Source: Rubrivivax sp. (GTDB lineage Bacteria; Pseudomonadota; Gammaproteobacteria; Burkholderiales; Burkholderiaceae_C). Taken from it: a stretch of DNA of 64,000 nt. Shown in pieces: positions 16,918 through 26,136 of the stretch (its first letter is position 1; every line of letters starts with the position of its first letter). Position numbers and translations under genes: made by a program. The stretch is from positions 1 to 64,000 of the forward strand of contig JAIXSE010000036.1 in the NCBI GenBank assembly GCA_027484825.1, written 5' to 3'. The notes below the pieces were generated by a model. It was not told the DNA's origin. It was given only the letters and a program-made list of their open reading frames with translations, and did no database searches.

Positions 16918-17047
16918 GCATCGCTCCCGTCGAAAATCGCCATTCGGCCGCCGCGCCGTCCTCAGCCATTTTCGGATGCGCAAATCCGGAATCTGCCGAT
17001 GTACCTCGGGGGTCTTCCTGCGCAGAGTTGGCTGAGGAGCTCAAAGC

Positions 17048-18025
17048 ATGCAAGCAAAGTCATCTCGGGCTGACCCCATCCGTGGCAAGGCCGCGTGCTT
17101 GCCCACCCAGTCTTGTCAGCCGCAGGATCGGACGTCCAGTGGGCCAATGGTGGCTCAGTGGTCGATCGCCGCCCTGCAGGCGAAGGTCGACGGCAGCTCA
17201 CGTGTCACCGACGCCTGTCGAATTCAGCAACTGGCCGATGGCTCAGCCGTCACGCAGCGTAGGTGGACCGATCTGTCGAAGTCGATGTCGATTGCACAGC
17301 GCTCGACGCCGACTGGCGATCAAAGCTTGCGGATGAAGATTGAGGGGGTCAAGCGCAGCGGCAAGGGGGCAGATGTCTCCAAGCACGAATCGAAGGTGGT
17401 GCTTCTGCGCGGGAAGGCCATCGACACTATGTTCAACCTGATCAATCTGCTGGAAAGCGGCGGTGCCACGCAGCTCCCAAATTTTGGAGCAGCGTTGATC
17501 TCGCTCAAGAAGCTCTATCTAGTTTTGACCCAGGCGGCTCAGGAAACCAAAAAAGCTGCTCGCAGAGACGGGACGATCGACTTCATCAGCCGCGAGAAAG
17601 ATATGTATGGAGACTTCATCTTGCATGCGCAGCAAGAGCTTTTCAAGGACGACCCATTGGCGCAGAAGCCCTTTGCAAAGCCGCTTCGCAATCAGTTCGA
17701 CCTGCTCCATTTGCAGGCCTCTTTGATCAACGATTTGCTCTGCGAAATGCAAGCGCCTGATGGAACTTTCGCAGTCGATCTGGGAGGTTTCATTGCGACG
17801 GCCCAGTTGGCCACCAAGTCGGGCCAAGTGGATGAACTATCCCCCAAACCCACGGATATCTACCTCTGGAATATTGCCAAGCATGACCCGAATGGAACTG
17901 GCGATTTGATGGCCGTCCTGGGGGATCTGGCAGAGTTGATGGGCATCGACGCGCCGGTCGTCTACTTTCATGCCCAGCCGTGGGTGGCTTCCTATTACAA
18001 GAAGCTGAACGCAAAGGAAGTCTGA
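17048..18025 (+). CDS. Protein with eCIS-cargo-like N-terminus, function unknown
   Basis: 325 residues. The N-terminal ~75 contain MVAQWSIAALQAKVDGSSRV followed by a segment with IQQLADGS; repeats of the type LQxxADxSxRV occur at the N-termini of proteins loaded into extracellular contractile injection systems. After a basic linker (KIEGVKRSGKGADVSKHESK) comes a mostly helical domain of about 220 residues that I do not recognise. No transmembrane segment. An orphan CdiI-like gene precedes it on the same strand. A cargo or toxin role is inference only; no eCIS structural genes are in view. The ATG at 17048 is the first of several possible starts. Confidence 0.45.
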   Translation: MQAKSSRADPIRGKAACLPTQSCQPQDRTSSGPMVAQWSIAALQAKVDGSSRVTDACRIQQLADGSAVTQRRWTDLSKSMSIAQRSTPTGDQSLRMKIEGVKRSGKGADVSKHESKVVLLRGKAIDTMFNLINLLESGGATQLPNFGAALISLKKLYLVLTQAAQETKKAARRDGTIDFISREKDMYGDFILHAQQELFKDDPLAQKPFAKPLRNQFDLLHLQASLINDLLCEMQAPDGTFAVDLGGFIATAQLATKSGQVDELSPKPTDIYLWNIAKHDPNGTGDLMAVLGDLAELMGIDAPVVYFHAQPWVASYYKKLNAKEV

Positions 18026-18029
18026 AGCG

Positions 18030-20225
18030 TCACCACCGAAACGACACATTCACCATGCCCGACCACCCCGACGTCGAGCCGCTGAGCTTCTGGTGACCCG
18101 CTTCCACGCTCACTGCCAGCGCCTTGCGGTTCCCCACCGCGACCGACCCACCCAGCACCCCTTCGTGCCCTGAGTGCTGCCCGGCCACGGCCTGGGTGGC
18201 GATCATGTCGCCGTCCTTGCTCGCCTGCGCGGCGGGGTTCCTCCCGAACCCCTTGATCGCCGCGGCGCGGGCATACACCTGATGCGTCACCGCATCCTCC
18301 GTGCCCGTGTGCCGCAGCGTCAGCCCTGCCTTCGCTTGTCCGAACGACGTCCGGCGCGTCTCGATCAGCACGCCTGACGTTGTGACGTTGCTGTCCTTGA
18401 ACATCACCGCGCCCACCACCGAAGCGGAAGGCTCCAGCGTCAGGCCGCGGGACAGCTCAAACGGCCGGCCGCCTTCCAGGCTGGCGGTTGCGGCGGTCAT
18501 GCGGAACTTGCCGCTGCTGACGCTCTGCTCCAGGCTGGTGGCGTCGTAGACCGCCCGCACCGACCCGGCGCCAACGCTCGCCGCCACATAGGCACCGGCT
18601 TTCGTCCGCACGCTGACGTGGCCGTTCACCGCCGTCAGGTTGGCGATGCCGTTGCCGCGTGCATACGCGTCCTCCACATGCCCCTGCGTCACGCTGACGC
18701 CGGCGCGCACCGTTCCGTCCTGGCCAACCCGGCCGACCTGCCAGTCCCCACCCACGTTCACCGCGGTGACGTTCTGGCGGTATTGGCGGCCATAGCTGGT
18801 GTCCGTCCGGTCGTGGCTGGCCATCGGCGTGGCCCAGACATGCCGCGCGGTGTCGTCGGCCCGGCTTGCCGAGTTCGAGACATTACCCGCCGTCCAGTTG
18901 GAGGTGCGCAGCAGCAGGTTGCGCATCGCGTCCAGCGCTTCGCCGGCCGTCAGGACGACTTCGGCGGGGGACACGTCTGCAGCGCGGGACGGCGAATCTG
19001 ACAAGACCAATGACGCGGGGGAGAGGCCTTCGGAGGCGCCCAGTTCTGTGGGTGTCTGACCCTCCGCATCCATGGCCGCCCAGTGGCTGGGTACGGCGGG
19101 CCGGATCTCCTGGCCGTTGAGGCCCACGCGGCCAATCTCACTCTGAAGTGAGGCGCGCGAGGGAGCCACCCAGGTGACGGATTCTGTGGCGTCGGCGCTG
19201 CTCGCGCGCTCCGCCGCTGCGGGGCGGGGCGTGGGCGTCGGCGTGCTCAGCGCGTTGGCCTTGGTCACGGTCTGTGCAAGAACCTGGTTGGTCGCGCCAT
19301 TGAGCTTGACGCCGCCCGCGCTGGACCAAGGGCCCGAGGTCGGGAACAGGTTGTCGCCGCGCTGCATCGCGAAGACGCGCCGACCTTCGGCGTCCACGCT
19401 GGGCGTGAAGCTGTTGTCAGTCAGGCCGCTGCGGGTGACTGTGCTGGTGTAGGCCGCCGCGGAGGCATAGTGCACCGGTGCCGTGGTGGCCATGGCGGCG
19501 CAGACCGACAGAGAAATGGCGGAGCGCCGCAGTTCGCGCGCACGCAGCGGGCGCTGGCCACGCAAAGCTGCCGGGCGGGCGGACACATGCCGCGCGTTGC
19601 GACCGGCGGGTGCGCGTCGCAGGTTCAGTGTGGAGGCCTCGCGCGCTTCGCGGGGCAGGGGCGGCGCGCGCCGGGCCATGTCCCGCTGGAAGCGGGCTTG
19701 CAGCTCAGCGGGCGCGCGGCCGAAGAAGACGGTGTCGTCGAGGACCCGCTCGAAGGGACCGGACGATGCGCAACCCGGGCGCATCATGGCCTTGAAGCGG
19801 TCTTCGGGAATGGGGAGCGAGCGATACAGCGGATGCCCACTACGGGCGGACAGCGCGGTGATGGTCAGCAGCCCGCCGTTCAAGCGCCGGATGACCCAGC
19901 GGACGCGGCGCGTCAGGGAAGCGCTCACTTGCTTCACGCCGGAGCGCAGCGGGACGTCCTGAGTGGCGGCTGTGTCCAGCGCGCCGGTCAGGACCAGGCA
20001 GCGGGCCAGCGAGAACCTCAGCAGGATCCAGCCCGTGACCGGCTGGTCGCCATGGCCACGGCCTGAGACCTCCACCACTAGGCGGCCGGCAAGAACGGGC
20101 TGGGTGCCGGTGGGGGCCAGGCGCGCGCGGTGCGTCGCGGGCGCGTCCGACTTCCTGGACGAACGCGTGCGACCCGCTCGTCTTGAGCGTTTCGCCGGAT
20201 CGGTGAGAGGAAGGTCGGTGTTCAT
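18030..20225 (-). CDS. Autotransporter-type outer-membrane protein
   Basis: About 731 residues. The last ~260 look like an autotransporter beta-domain (repeated amphipathic strands such as TVRAGVSVTQGHVEDAY and GAYVAASVGAGSVRAVYD), ending in VNVSFRW with the C-terminal aromatic residue typical of outer-membrane barrels. A hydrophobic stretch with Ala-rich cleavage site (SAISLSVCAAMATTAPVHYA, about residue 240) looks like a signal peptide lying far inside the frame. The ~230 residues before it are Arg-rich and partly folded-looking (LARCLVLTGAL, RWVIRRLNGGLL). Either a very long N-terminal extension is present or the real start is near the internal signal. It ends 5 bases from the stop of the convergent gene at 18025. 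Confidence 0.6.
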   Translation of the reverse strand: MNTDLPLTDPAKRSRRAGRTRSSRKSDAPATHRARLAPTGTQPVLAGRLVVEVSGRGHGDQPVTGWILLRFSLARCLVLTGALDTAATQDVPLRSGVKQVSASLTRRVRWVIRRLNGGLLTITALSARSGHPLYRSLPIPEDRFKAMMRPGCASSGPFERVLDDTVFFGRAPAELQARFQRDMARRAPPLPREAREASTLNLRRAPAGRNARHVSARPAALRGQRPLRARELRRSAISLSVCAAMATTAPVHYASAAAYTSTVTRSGLTDNSFTPSVDAEGRRVFAMQRGDNLFPTSGPWSSAGGVKLNGATNQVLAQTVTKANALSTPTPTPRPAAAERASSADATESVTWVAPSRASLQSEIGRVGLNGQEIRPAVPSHWAAMDAEGQTPTELGASEGLSPASLVLSDSPSRAADVSPAEVVLTAGEALDAMRNLLLRTSNWTAGNVSNSASRADDTARHVWATPMASHDRTDTSYGRQYRQNVTAVNVGGDWQVGRVGQDGTVRAGVSVTQGHVEDAYARGNGIANLTAVNGHVSVRTKAGAYVAASVGAGSVRAVYDATSLEQSVSSGKFRMTAATASLEGGRPFELSRGLTLEPSASVVGAVMFKDSNVTTSGVLIETRRTSFGQAKAGLTLRHTGTEDAVTHQVYARAAAIKGFGRNPAAQASKDGDMIATQAVAGQHSGHEGVLGGSVAVGNRKALAVSVEAGHQKLSGSTSGWSGMVNVSFRW

Positions 20226-20398
20226 GGCGCCGCGAGCGGTCAGCAAGAGGGTGTTCCGCGACGTCTGTCGGTTCTGGGGATGTCCCAGATTCGGATGACG
20301 CCAAGAATCATGCCTGAGGACGGCTTACGGGGGCGTTTCAATCCGTTTAAATACAAACGACACAAGTTGTTGCGTGTGCCGAAGGGGCTGGGGCCCGG

Positions 20399-22273
20399 TC
20401 ACTGCACCCAGTCAATCGCATCAATGGAGACCCCAGGGCTCAGCCACCCATCACCGGTCGAGCCGGTATTGAGGGTGATGGTCAAGGTGTTGGTGCCCGC
20501 CACCAGCGCGCTCGCTGGCACCGCGTACGTGTAGAGCGTGTTGTTGCCGCGGTAGGTGCCGACCGTCAAGCTGCGGGTTTTTGGCTGACTTGAGGCGGCT
20601 GGCAGCGTCGAGGTCCATCCATTGACGGAAATCTGCGGACGGGCACCGAGATAGGACGTCGTCACGCCGATGCGGACGGTGCTCGCCAGCAGCTGGGAGG
20701 CCGTCAAGGTGAAGGTCACGCGCTGCCCATTGTTCTTGTCTTTCCACATGTATGCAGGAAAGTCAGTGTTGGCGGACGTCCCGACCAGGAAGTCGCCAGG
20801 GGCCCAACTGGCCATCCGGACATCTGACGGATGCATGGAGGTGAGCTTGTCGCCGTTGCGCAGTTCCGTGGGCGAGCCATCCCAGTCCCCAATGCGCCAG
20901 AGGGCGCCCTTGCTGGAGGGGTCAGCAACGGCAATCGGGCTGACGGTGGTGGTACTGCCGGCGGCTACGGTCACGGCCTGTGACGCCACGACCAGCTCGT
21001 TCTTGTAGACGTTCAGGGTGTAGTCGCCGGGAATCACCCCGGCGCAACTGAAGCCGCCGCTGGCGCCGTTGGCGGTCGTCCAATACTGAGCGGTGGTGTT
21101 GGACAGCCCCACCGTGTAGCGGTAGCGGCTGTCCAGTCCGGTGATGCTCGCACCTGCGACGGTTCCTCGCGCGCTGGGCGCGATCCAGCCCTTGAGGCTC
21201 ATGTCCCCATACCAGCTGGTGTCAATCGCCGCAGGCTTGCTGCCATCGGTAAAGACCAGCGCATAGGTGTTGAGCACATTGGTCCGGTAAGCCTCCGTCT
21301 GGGCCATGCCGTAGTTGACGATGTAGGTGAGCTGCTGCTGAGTATCCAAGCCCTGATTGAGCAGGCTGCGATAGAAGGGCCCACCGGACATGCCCTCGCT
21401 GTTGCCGCGCACCACCCATAGGCCGACTTGGGTGCCTGTGGCGCCGATGTAGTACCAGTCGCGGAGGCGTTGATTCGAGTAGTGCTTGGAGCGGGTCTCG
21501 CCGGTGGCCGTGCTGAAGATGTCGGCCGACTCGATTGTTGCGGTGTTCTCCAGCATATTGGAGGCAGCGGGGCCATTCGGAAGCCGACTGGTCAACGCGC
21601 GCACGATGTAGCGGACGAAGCTCTCGCTTTCCTGGTTGGGTTCGCTGGCGAAGACAGTCCCCATGTAGATCTTGGCCTCGCCACGATGCGCCAGGTAATA
21701 GTGCGTCATGTCGCCAGCGGTCACGGTGATACGGATGTGGTCTGCGTCCACCTGCATCGCATCCAGAACAACATCGTTCTCTCCCACCGTGGTGTAGAGC
21801 CAGCCCATCCCGGCGTTGACCTGAGTGCCACTTGTGACGTCTTGATACTCCACGCCGTTGTAGACCATGGAGGCGAGGTCTCCAGGAGCCTGCGTGTTGC
21901 TCGAATAACTGCCTCGCCGTATCTTGAAGACCAGACCCGCGCCGGTGTCCACGGTGTAGAAGGTGTCGCTCGTCGTCAGGCCGAAGGAACTGGTGGTGGA
22001 TGCATCCGGCGTGGGGGCGGCTGCAATGGCTGTGGTGCAGCCCGAATCGGTCGTCGCTCCAGTGGAACCTTTGAGCGGCGCTGCCGGCGGGGTGGTGCCA
22101 CTGCCGGTCGTGGGCTCACTGGCTCCGCTGCCGACGCTGCTCGCAGCCGAACCCGGTGTCTCCGCGCCGACGGCGCTACCGTCCTTGGAGTCGCCATCAC
22201 CGCCACAGCCTCCCAAGGACATGGCCAGTGCAGCCGTGAGCACAACATGCGTGGCGCGGAGGTAATTTCTCAT
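20399..22273 (-). CDS. Rhamnogalacturonan lyase-like lipoprotein (PL4-type)
   Basis: About 624 residues with a lipoprotein signal (MRNYLRATH..., lipobox LGGC) and a long Ser/Gly/Thr linker (SSVGSGASEPTTGSGTTPP). The mature part follows the three-domain plan of PL4 rhamnogalacturonan endolyases: a beta-sandwich catalytic domain (GLTTSDTFYTVDTGAGLVFK..., WYYIGATGTQVGLWVV), a fibronectin-III-like domain (GTVAGASITGLDSRYRYTVG), and a C-terminal carbohydrate-binding-like domain (WRIGDWDGSPTELRNGDK to IDAIDWVQ). It would cleave the rhamnogalacturonan backbone of pectin at the cell surface, which fits a plant- or soil-associated life. The ATG at 22273 directly precedes the lipoprotein signal. Confidence 0.8.
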   Translation of the reverse strand: MRNYLRATHVVLTAALAMSLGGCGGDGDSKDGSAVGAETPGSAASSVGSGASEPTTGSGTTPPAAPLKGSTGATTDSGCTTAIAAAPTPDASTTSSFGLTTSDTFYTVDTGAGLVFKIRRGSYSSNTQAPGDLASMVYNGVEYQDVTSGTQVNAGMGWLYTTVGENDVVLDAMQVDADHIRITVTAGDMTHYYLAHRGEAKIYMGTVFASEPNQESESFVRYIVRALTSRLPNGPAASNMLENTATIESADIFSTATGETRSKHYSNQRLRDWYYIGATGTQVGLWVVRGNSEGMSGGPFYRSLLNQGLDTQQQLTYIVNYGMAQTEAYRTNVLNTYALVFTDGSKPAAIDTSWYGDMSLKGWIAPSARGTVAGASITGLDSRYRYTVGLSNTTAQYWTTANGASGGFSCAGVIPGDYTLNVYKNELVVASQAVTVAAGSTTTVSPIAVADPSSKGALWRIGDWDGSPTELRNGDKLTSMHPSDVRMASWAPGDFLVGTSANTDFPAYMWKDKNNGQRVTFTLTASQLLASTVRIGVTTSYLGARPQISVNGWTSTLPAASSQPKTRSLTVGTYRGNNTLYTYAVPASALVAGTNTLTITLNTGSTGDGWLSPGVSIDAIDWVQ

Positions 22274-22615
22274 GGGAGCTCGATTCATTGGTGGGCGGAG
22301 GGCGCACCCAGTCGCGCGGACGATGTCCATGCGCGCGGGGTGACACGGAGCGTTGAAGTGCGACTATCTCGATTCAGCGTTTCATCGCCGTTTCAGCCCT
22401 TCCCATCTCCCGGCCTCGCAATGCTGCGACGAGTCAAGGCCGATACGCCGCACTCGTCAGCACCGCCGCATCCTCATCCCTGAGGCTCGCTCGGCAGGAA
22501 TGACTGGCCCTCAATCAAAGAGGGCGCCAAGAGAATCACCGCTCATTCTCCCGAAGCATGGGCCGCGTTATCCTGTCCGCATCAGAACAACATCGCCAGG
22601 GAGGGCGAACGCGGC
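22274..22615. other. 342-bp divergent intergenic region
   Basis: It separates the rhamnogalacturonan lyase gene from the McrBC-like pair and must hold promoters for both. A clear ribosome-binding site (AGGGAGG) lies about 10-15 bases before the ATG at 22616. I see no other repeat, hairpin or gene in it. Confidence 0.5.
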
Positions 22616-23911
22616 ATGGAACAAAGGATTCTTTTTGGACCACCCGGGAGCGGCAAGAGTCATCGGGTGCGCATTCTGGCCACGACGCTTGAAGTGGCGG
22701 AGAACAGTGACCAGCTCATCGAAACCACCTTCCATCCCGAGTACGGTTATGGGGACTTTGTCGCCAAGCTGCTCCCTCACACCACCACGCGGCAGCCCGC
22801 CTATACGGTGACGGGTGGAAGCACCGACATCCTGGTCACGGCAGCGGCCGCGCAGCCGACCATCGAATACGTCATCCACACGGGCCCCTTCCTGCGTGCG
22901 CTGGTGAGGGCCTATGCCACTCCCAAACAGCAGGTGCTGCTGGTCATCGACGAGATCAATCGCGGCAACTGCGCACAGATCTTTGGCGATGTCTTCCAGT
23001 TGCTGGACCGGGATGCCGCCGGTCGATCGTGCTATGGCATTGATGCCAGCCGAATGGTTGTGGAGGCGATGAGGCAGGAATGGGCCCAAGTCAGCGATGA
23101 ACCGATTGTCCCGGCGTTGAAAGCCCTGGGCGTTGTCACCAGGGAGCACCCGCATGACCTGCGGCTCAAACTCCGATTGCCAGCCAATTTGTCGATCATC
23201 GGCACGATGAACACGAGCGACGAATCGGTGTTCTACATGGACACGGCCTTCAAGCGCCGTTGGAACTTTGAGTATCTGAACTGGCGAGGGTGCGATGTGC
23301 CTGACCATCAGAGCCAAGTCCCGATTGAGGGGACGGACTACCGATGGATCGACTTCCTCGAGAACCTCAATGCCCTGATCGCCAAAGGTTTCGAGGGATC
23401 ACGGGTAGACGACAAGCAGGTGGGTATGTGGTTCTTGCGCTCATCCCCGGGTGCCTATGGACAGGCGTACCGGAAGCTTGAACTCCTCAAAGGCAAGTTC
23501 CAGGCCAAGGACTGGCAAGCCAAGTTTCCGTCGGCGAGGAACTACAAAGTCGGAAAGTTTTTGGACTGCCTCTCCGTCCAAGCAGAGCTCACAGCCTTGG
23601 GTTTTACTTGGCCATACGCCTCGTTTTCCGATCCGGATGCGCTCGCGCAAGCGATCCTGGACGCATCCCCAGCCGCAGAAACCGGTGAGAGGTTCATCGC
23701 CCGGCGAGATATTCAGAACAAGTTGATGTTCTTCCTGTGGGACAACGTCTTCGCACGAAACCCTGAGCCGCTCTATGCCATTTTGCGTAGCGGCAAGAGT
23801 GCCCATGCGGAGCCGCGCACCTTCGGAGAGCTTTGCACGGATGACAACGTCACCGCCTTCATCGAAGGCGTGATGCATTGGAACGATAAAGCACCCGCTG
23901 CGGGCGCCTGA
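22616..23911 (+). CDS. McrB-like AAA+ GTPase of a type IV restriction system
   Basis: 431 residues. Walker A GPPGSGKS is at residues 8-15, Walker B QVLLVIDEINRGN about residue 105, and the McrB signature IIGTMNTSDESVFYMDTAFK about residue 200, where other AAA+ proteins differ. McrB proteins are GTP-driven translocases that partner with an McrC nuclease to cleave modified DNA. This protein begins directly with the ATPase and lacks the N-terminal DNA-recognition domain of E. coli McrB, so recognition may reside in the last ~170 residues or elsewhere. The partner gene starts 3 bases after this stop. Confidence 0.8.
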   Translation: MEQRILFGPPGSGKSHRVRILATTLEVAENSDQLIETTFHPEYGYGDFVAKLLPHTTTRQPAYTVTGGSTDILVTAAAAQPTIEYVIHTGPFLRALVRAYATPKQQVLLVIDEINRGNCAQIFGDVFQLLDRDAAGRSCYGIDASRMVVEAMRQEWAQVSDEPIVPALKALGVVTREHPHDLRLKLRLPANLSIIGTMNTSDESVFYMDTAFKRRWNFEYLNWRGCDVPDHQSQVPIEGTDYRWIDFLENLNALIAKGFEGSRVDDKQVGMWFLRSSPGAYGQAYRKLELLKGKFQAKDWQAKFPSARNYKVGKFLDCLSVQAELTALGFTWPYASFSDPDALAQAILDASPAAETGERFIARRDIQNKLMFFLWDNVFARNPEPLYAILRSGKSAHAEPRTFGELCTDDNVTAFIEGVMHWNDKAPAAGA

Positions 23912-23913
23912 CC

Positions 23914-25335
23914 ATGGCTTCACTGCACTGGGATTTCTCCGTCTCAGGGCCGGTCTCGGATCCGAAAGATGCCGGATTCGTCGGTCTCCGCCATGAAGGC
24001 AATGCGGCGGTGCTGTACCTGCCGCATGGGGTGTCCACCGCCGTCCCGCATGATCAGAGGCCGGCGCGGCTCGGCCTGGTCGTCCGCTTGCTGTCCCGTT
24101 ATGCCGAACTTCAGTTGCGGCACACGCCAACGACCCGAGGAGACCGCGACGGACCCGCTCAGGGGCGAGGCCAATCACATGCGTGGTCGGCGTCCGGCCC
24201 GCAGTCTGGGTTCCATCAGGCTTTCGCGTATGTGCAATTGATCCGGCTGCTGCAACGCGCCGGCACGCTGTCCATTGGCAAGGAGCGCCGCTGGAACTCC
24301 GAGTTTGACCATCGCCACCTCTCTGCCAGCCTGGAGCGAGCCCTGCTGCTGCCGGACGGCGTGGCGGTGCTGGACCAGACGCTTGGCCCTGCCACGGTGA
24401 TGAGACGTCAGCCCCAAGCCCTGGTCGGCCTGGCCTGCTGGCTGGCGCTGGATGGCTTGCAGCATCTGTTCCCGACACCCGCCGCAGGCACCTGGGACGA
24501 CCGCCCGCACAGAACCGTCATTGCGGAGTGGCAGGGCCTGGCGGACCGTTTCGCCGAACGGCAGGGCCTGACACGGTCTGCCTCGCTGTTTGGCGATTTT
24601 CAGTCCATCCGTCGCTGCCTGGCGCAGCTTCAGGCCGCATTGAAGGCGTGTGTCGCCAGCGACCCGCCCGTCTCGTCAGAGGCCCGCAGCCTTCATGAGG
24701 CCGTGCAGGCCTTGCTTCACCACCGCACGGGGGATGCGGCAGGGCCTTGGCTTGGCCTGCAGACCTTCCATCAGGTGTGGGAAGCTGCCTGTCTGGACCA
24801 TGCCATTGATGCCTTCGGGGCCTCGGCCGTGGTGACCTGCGACACGGCGCACCTGGACCGTCGGTTCGACAGCCACCGCGCGCAGTGGGACGAGGCGCAG
24901 CAGCGTCTGTTCACCTTCGCTGGCCATTCGCGACGTCCCGATCTTGTAGTGCGTACGCAGAAGGGTTGGCGAATCATCGACTTCAAGTACTACGCGGCCG
25001 CTGAGGCCCGGGAGCGTTTCAGCACGCATCCGCCCAGTCCGGATCTTTCGCTCGTCTACAGCAAGGACGAGCGCGATCGCTCAGCCTTCGCCAAGGTCAG
25101 CAAGCCCTATCAGGACGTCGTCAACATGTCCTGCTACCGCTGGTTGCTCAAGGAGCGCGGCGGCCCGCCGGGGCCCCGGGCGGGCGATCGGATCGACTGC
25201 GAATTCTGGCTGGCCGGGCATGGGCAGACCGAAGACAGAAACAGCCGACCCTGGATGAGCGATCTCGCCCTGACACTCGTGGAGCAGCCCGCTGCGCAAC
25301 TGCTGGAGCGTTATGCGAGCGGCTGGCGGCTATAG
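23914..25335 (+). CDS. McrC-like PD-(D/E)xK nuclease subunit
   Basis: 473 residues, beginning 3 bases after the McrB-like gene, so co-translated. The last third contains RRPDLVVRTQKGWRIIDFKYY (about residues 345-365), which fits the PD...(D/E)xK nuclease core of McrC (PD, then DFK). A long helical middle and an N-terminal beta-rich domain are not otherwise recognised. In the family, McrC activates McrB hydrolysis and cuts DNA. Its sequence is divergent from E. coli McrC, so the exact target (methylated, glucosylated or other DNA) cannot be predicted. Confidence 0.75.
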   Translation: MASLHWDFSVSGPVSDPKDAGFVGLRHEGNAAVLYLPHGVSTAVPHDQRPARLGLVVRLLSRYAELQLRHTPTTRGDRDGPAQGRGQSHAWSASGPQSGFHQAFAYVQLIRLLQRAGTLSIGKERRWNSEFDHRHLSASLERALLLPDGVAVLDQTLGPATVMRRQPQALVGLACWLALDGLQHLFPTPAAGTWDDRPHRTVIAEWQGLADRFAERQGLTRSASLFGDFQSIRRCLAQLQAALKACVASDPPVSSEARSLHEAVQALLHHRTGDAAGPWLGLQTFHQVWEAACLDHAIDAFGASAVVTCDTAHLDRRFDSHRAQWDEAQQRLFTFAGHSRRPDLVVRTQKGWRIIDFKYYAAAEARERFSTHPPSPDLSLVYSKDERDRSAFAKVSKPYQDVVNMSCYRWLLKERGGPPGPRAGDRIDCEFWLAGHGQTEDRNSRPWMSDLALTLVEQPAAQLLERYASGWRL

Positions 25336-25549
25336 ACTTTCTGAATCACCCTGCGGATCTGGCCTTTGCCGTGACGACCCAGTTCGCGGACGACGTTCTG
25401 ATCTCTACCCCTGGCGAGGTGGAGTGCTCCTCCGCAGCGAAAGTACGCCAACGACCTCCCACTGTTTGAAGAGGTACTGTTGAACGATGCGTTTAAGGGC
25501 AAGCGACACAAGGTTTGCGTGGGTCGATGGCGATGTGGGTCGGCGCGCT

Positions 25550-25987
25550 TCAGCGCAACTCCTGCGTCCCGTCCTTCATTCGGGCCACCATGTCGGTGAA
25601 GACCAGTTGCCGCTCCCCGTCAACGAGCTTGCTGCGCGTACCCGCGGGATAGACGACGAGATTCACCGGCTTGACGGTCCAGGATTCTCTGGGCGTGTGG
25701 GCCTCAATGTTCGGCGTCACTTCCATCGCACCGCGCCAGAGACCCACCAGCGCCAAGGCGGGGAGGGCGCTTTCGCAGCGTGGCTGGAACTCCTCAAGGC
25801 GCTCCACCGGAACGTTCTTGTAGTCATCCAGAAGCACCAGGTACTTCGCCCCGATCTTGATAGAGGGAACAAACCCAAACTCAATCACCTGGCCCGCCAT
25901 TGCGTTCTTGGTGCCATCGAGCACGCGGCCCTTGTACCGAGCTCCGCACTCCCTGCCTCCGGCGTTGACGACCCGGCCTTCGAGCAC
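25550..25987 (-). CDS. Hypothetical protein without a clear start
   Basis: About 145 residues read from a GTG at 25987. The content looks protein-like (GRECGARYKGRVLDGTKNA, KYLVLLDDYKNVPVERLEEF, ESWTVKPVNLVVYPAGT) and is mostly beta. No standard start or ribosome site is present, and the frame is closed by a TAG about 30 bases upstream. In another frame just upstream (about 26000-26090) the sequence encodes ALRAFSTLATLVRAEASVDA, which could be a signal peptide, so one indel may have separated the leader from the body. Not recognised. Confidence 0.45.
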   Translation of the reverse strand: MLEGRVVNAGGRECGARYKGRVLDGTKNAMAGQVIEFGFVPSIKIGAKYLVLLDDYKNVPVERLEEFQPRCESALPALALVGLWRGAMEVTPNIEAHTPRESWTVKPVNLVVYPAGTRSKLVDGERQLVFTDMVARMKDGTQELR

Positions 25988-26136
25988 CTCGACGACGGCG
26001 ACAACACTGGATTGCGTCTACGCTGGCTTCTGCCCGCACGAGCGTAGCCAAAGTACTGAAAGCTCGCAATGCTGCATGAATCCGCTCAATGTGGCGGGAT
26101 GCGGTTGCACCTCGGCAAAGCGGCGAGAATCCACCC

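Noticed and set aside
20280-20398. TTTAAATACAAACGACACAAG stretch as a terminator or promoter
   Set aside because: It is AT-rich between the lyase and autotransporter genes but shows no hairpin and no good -35/-10 pair.
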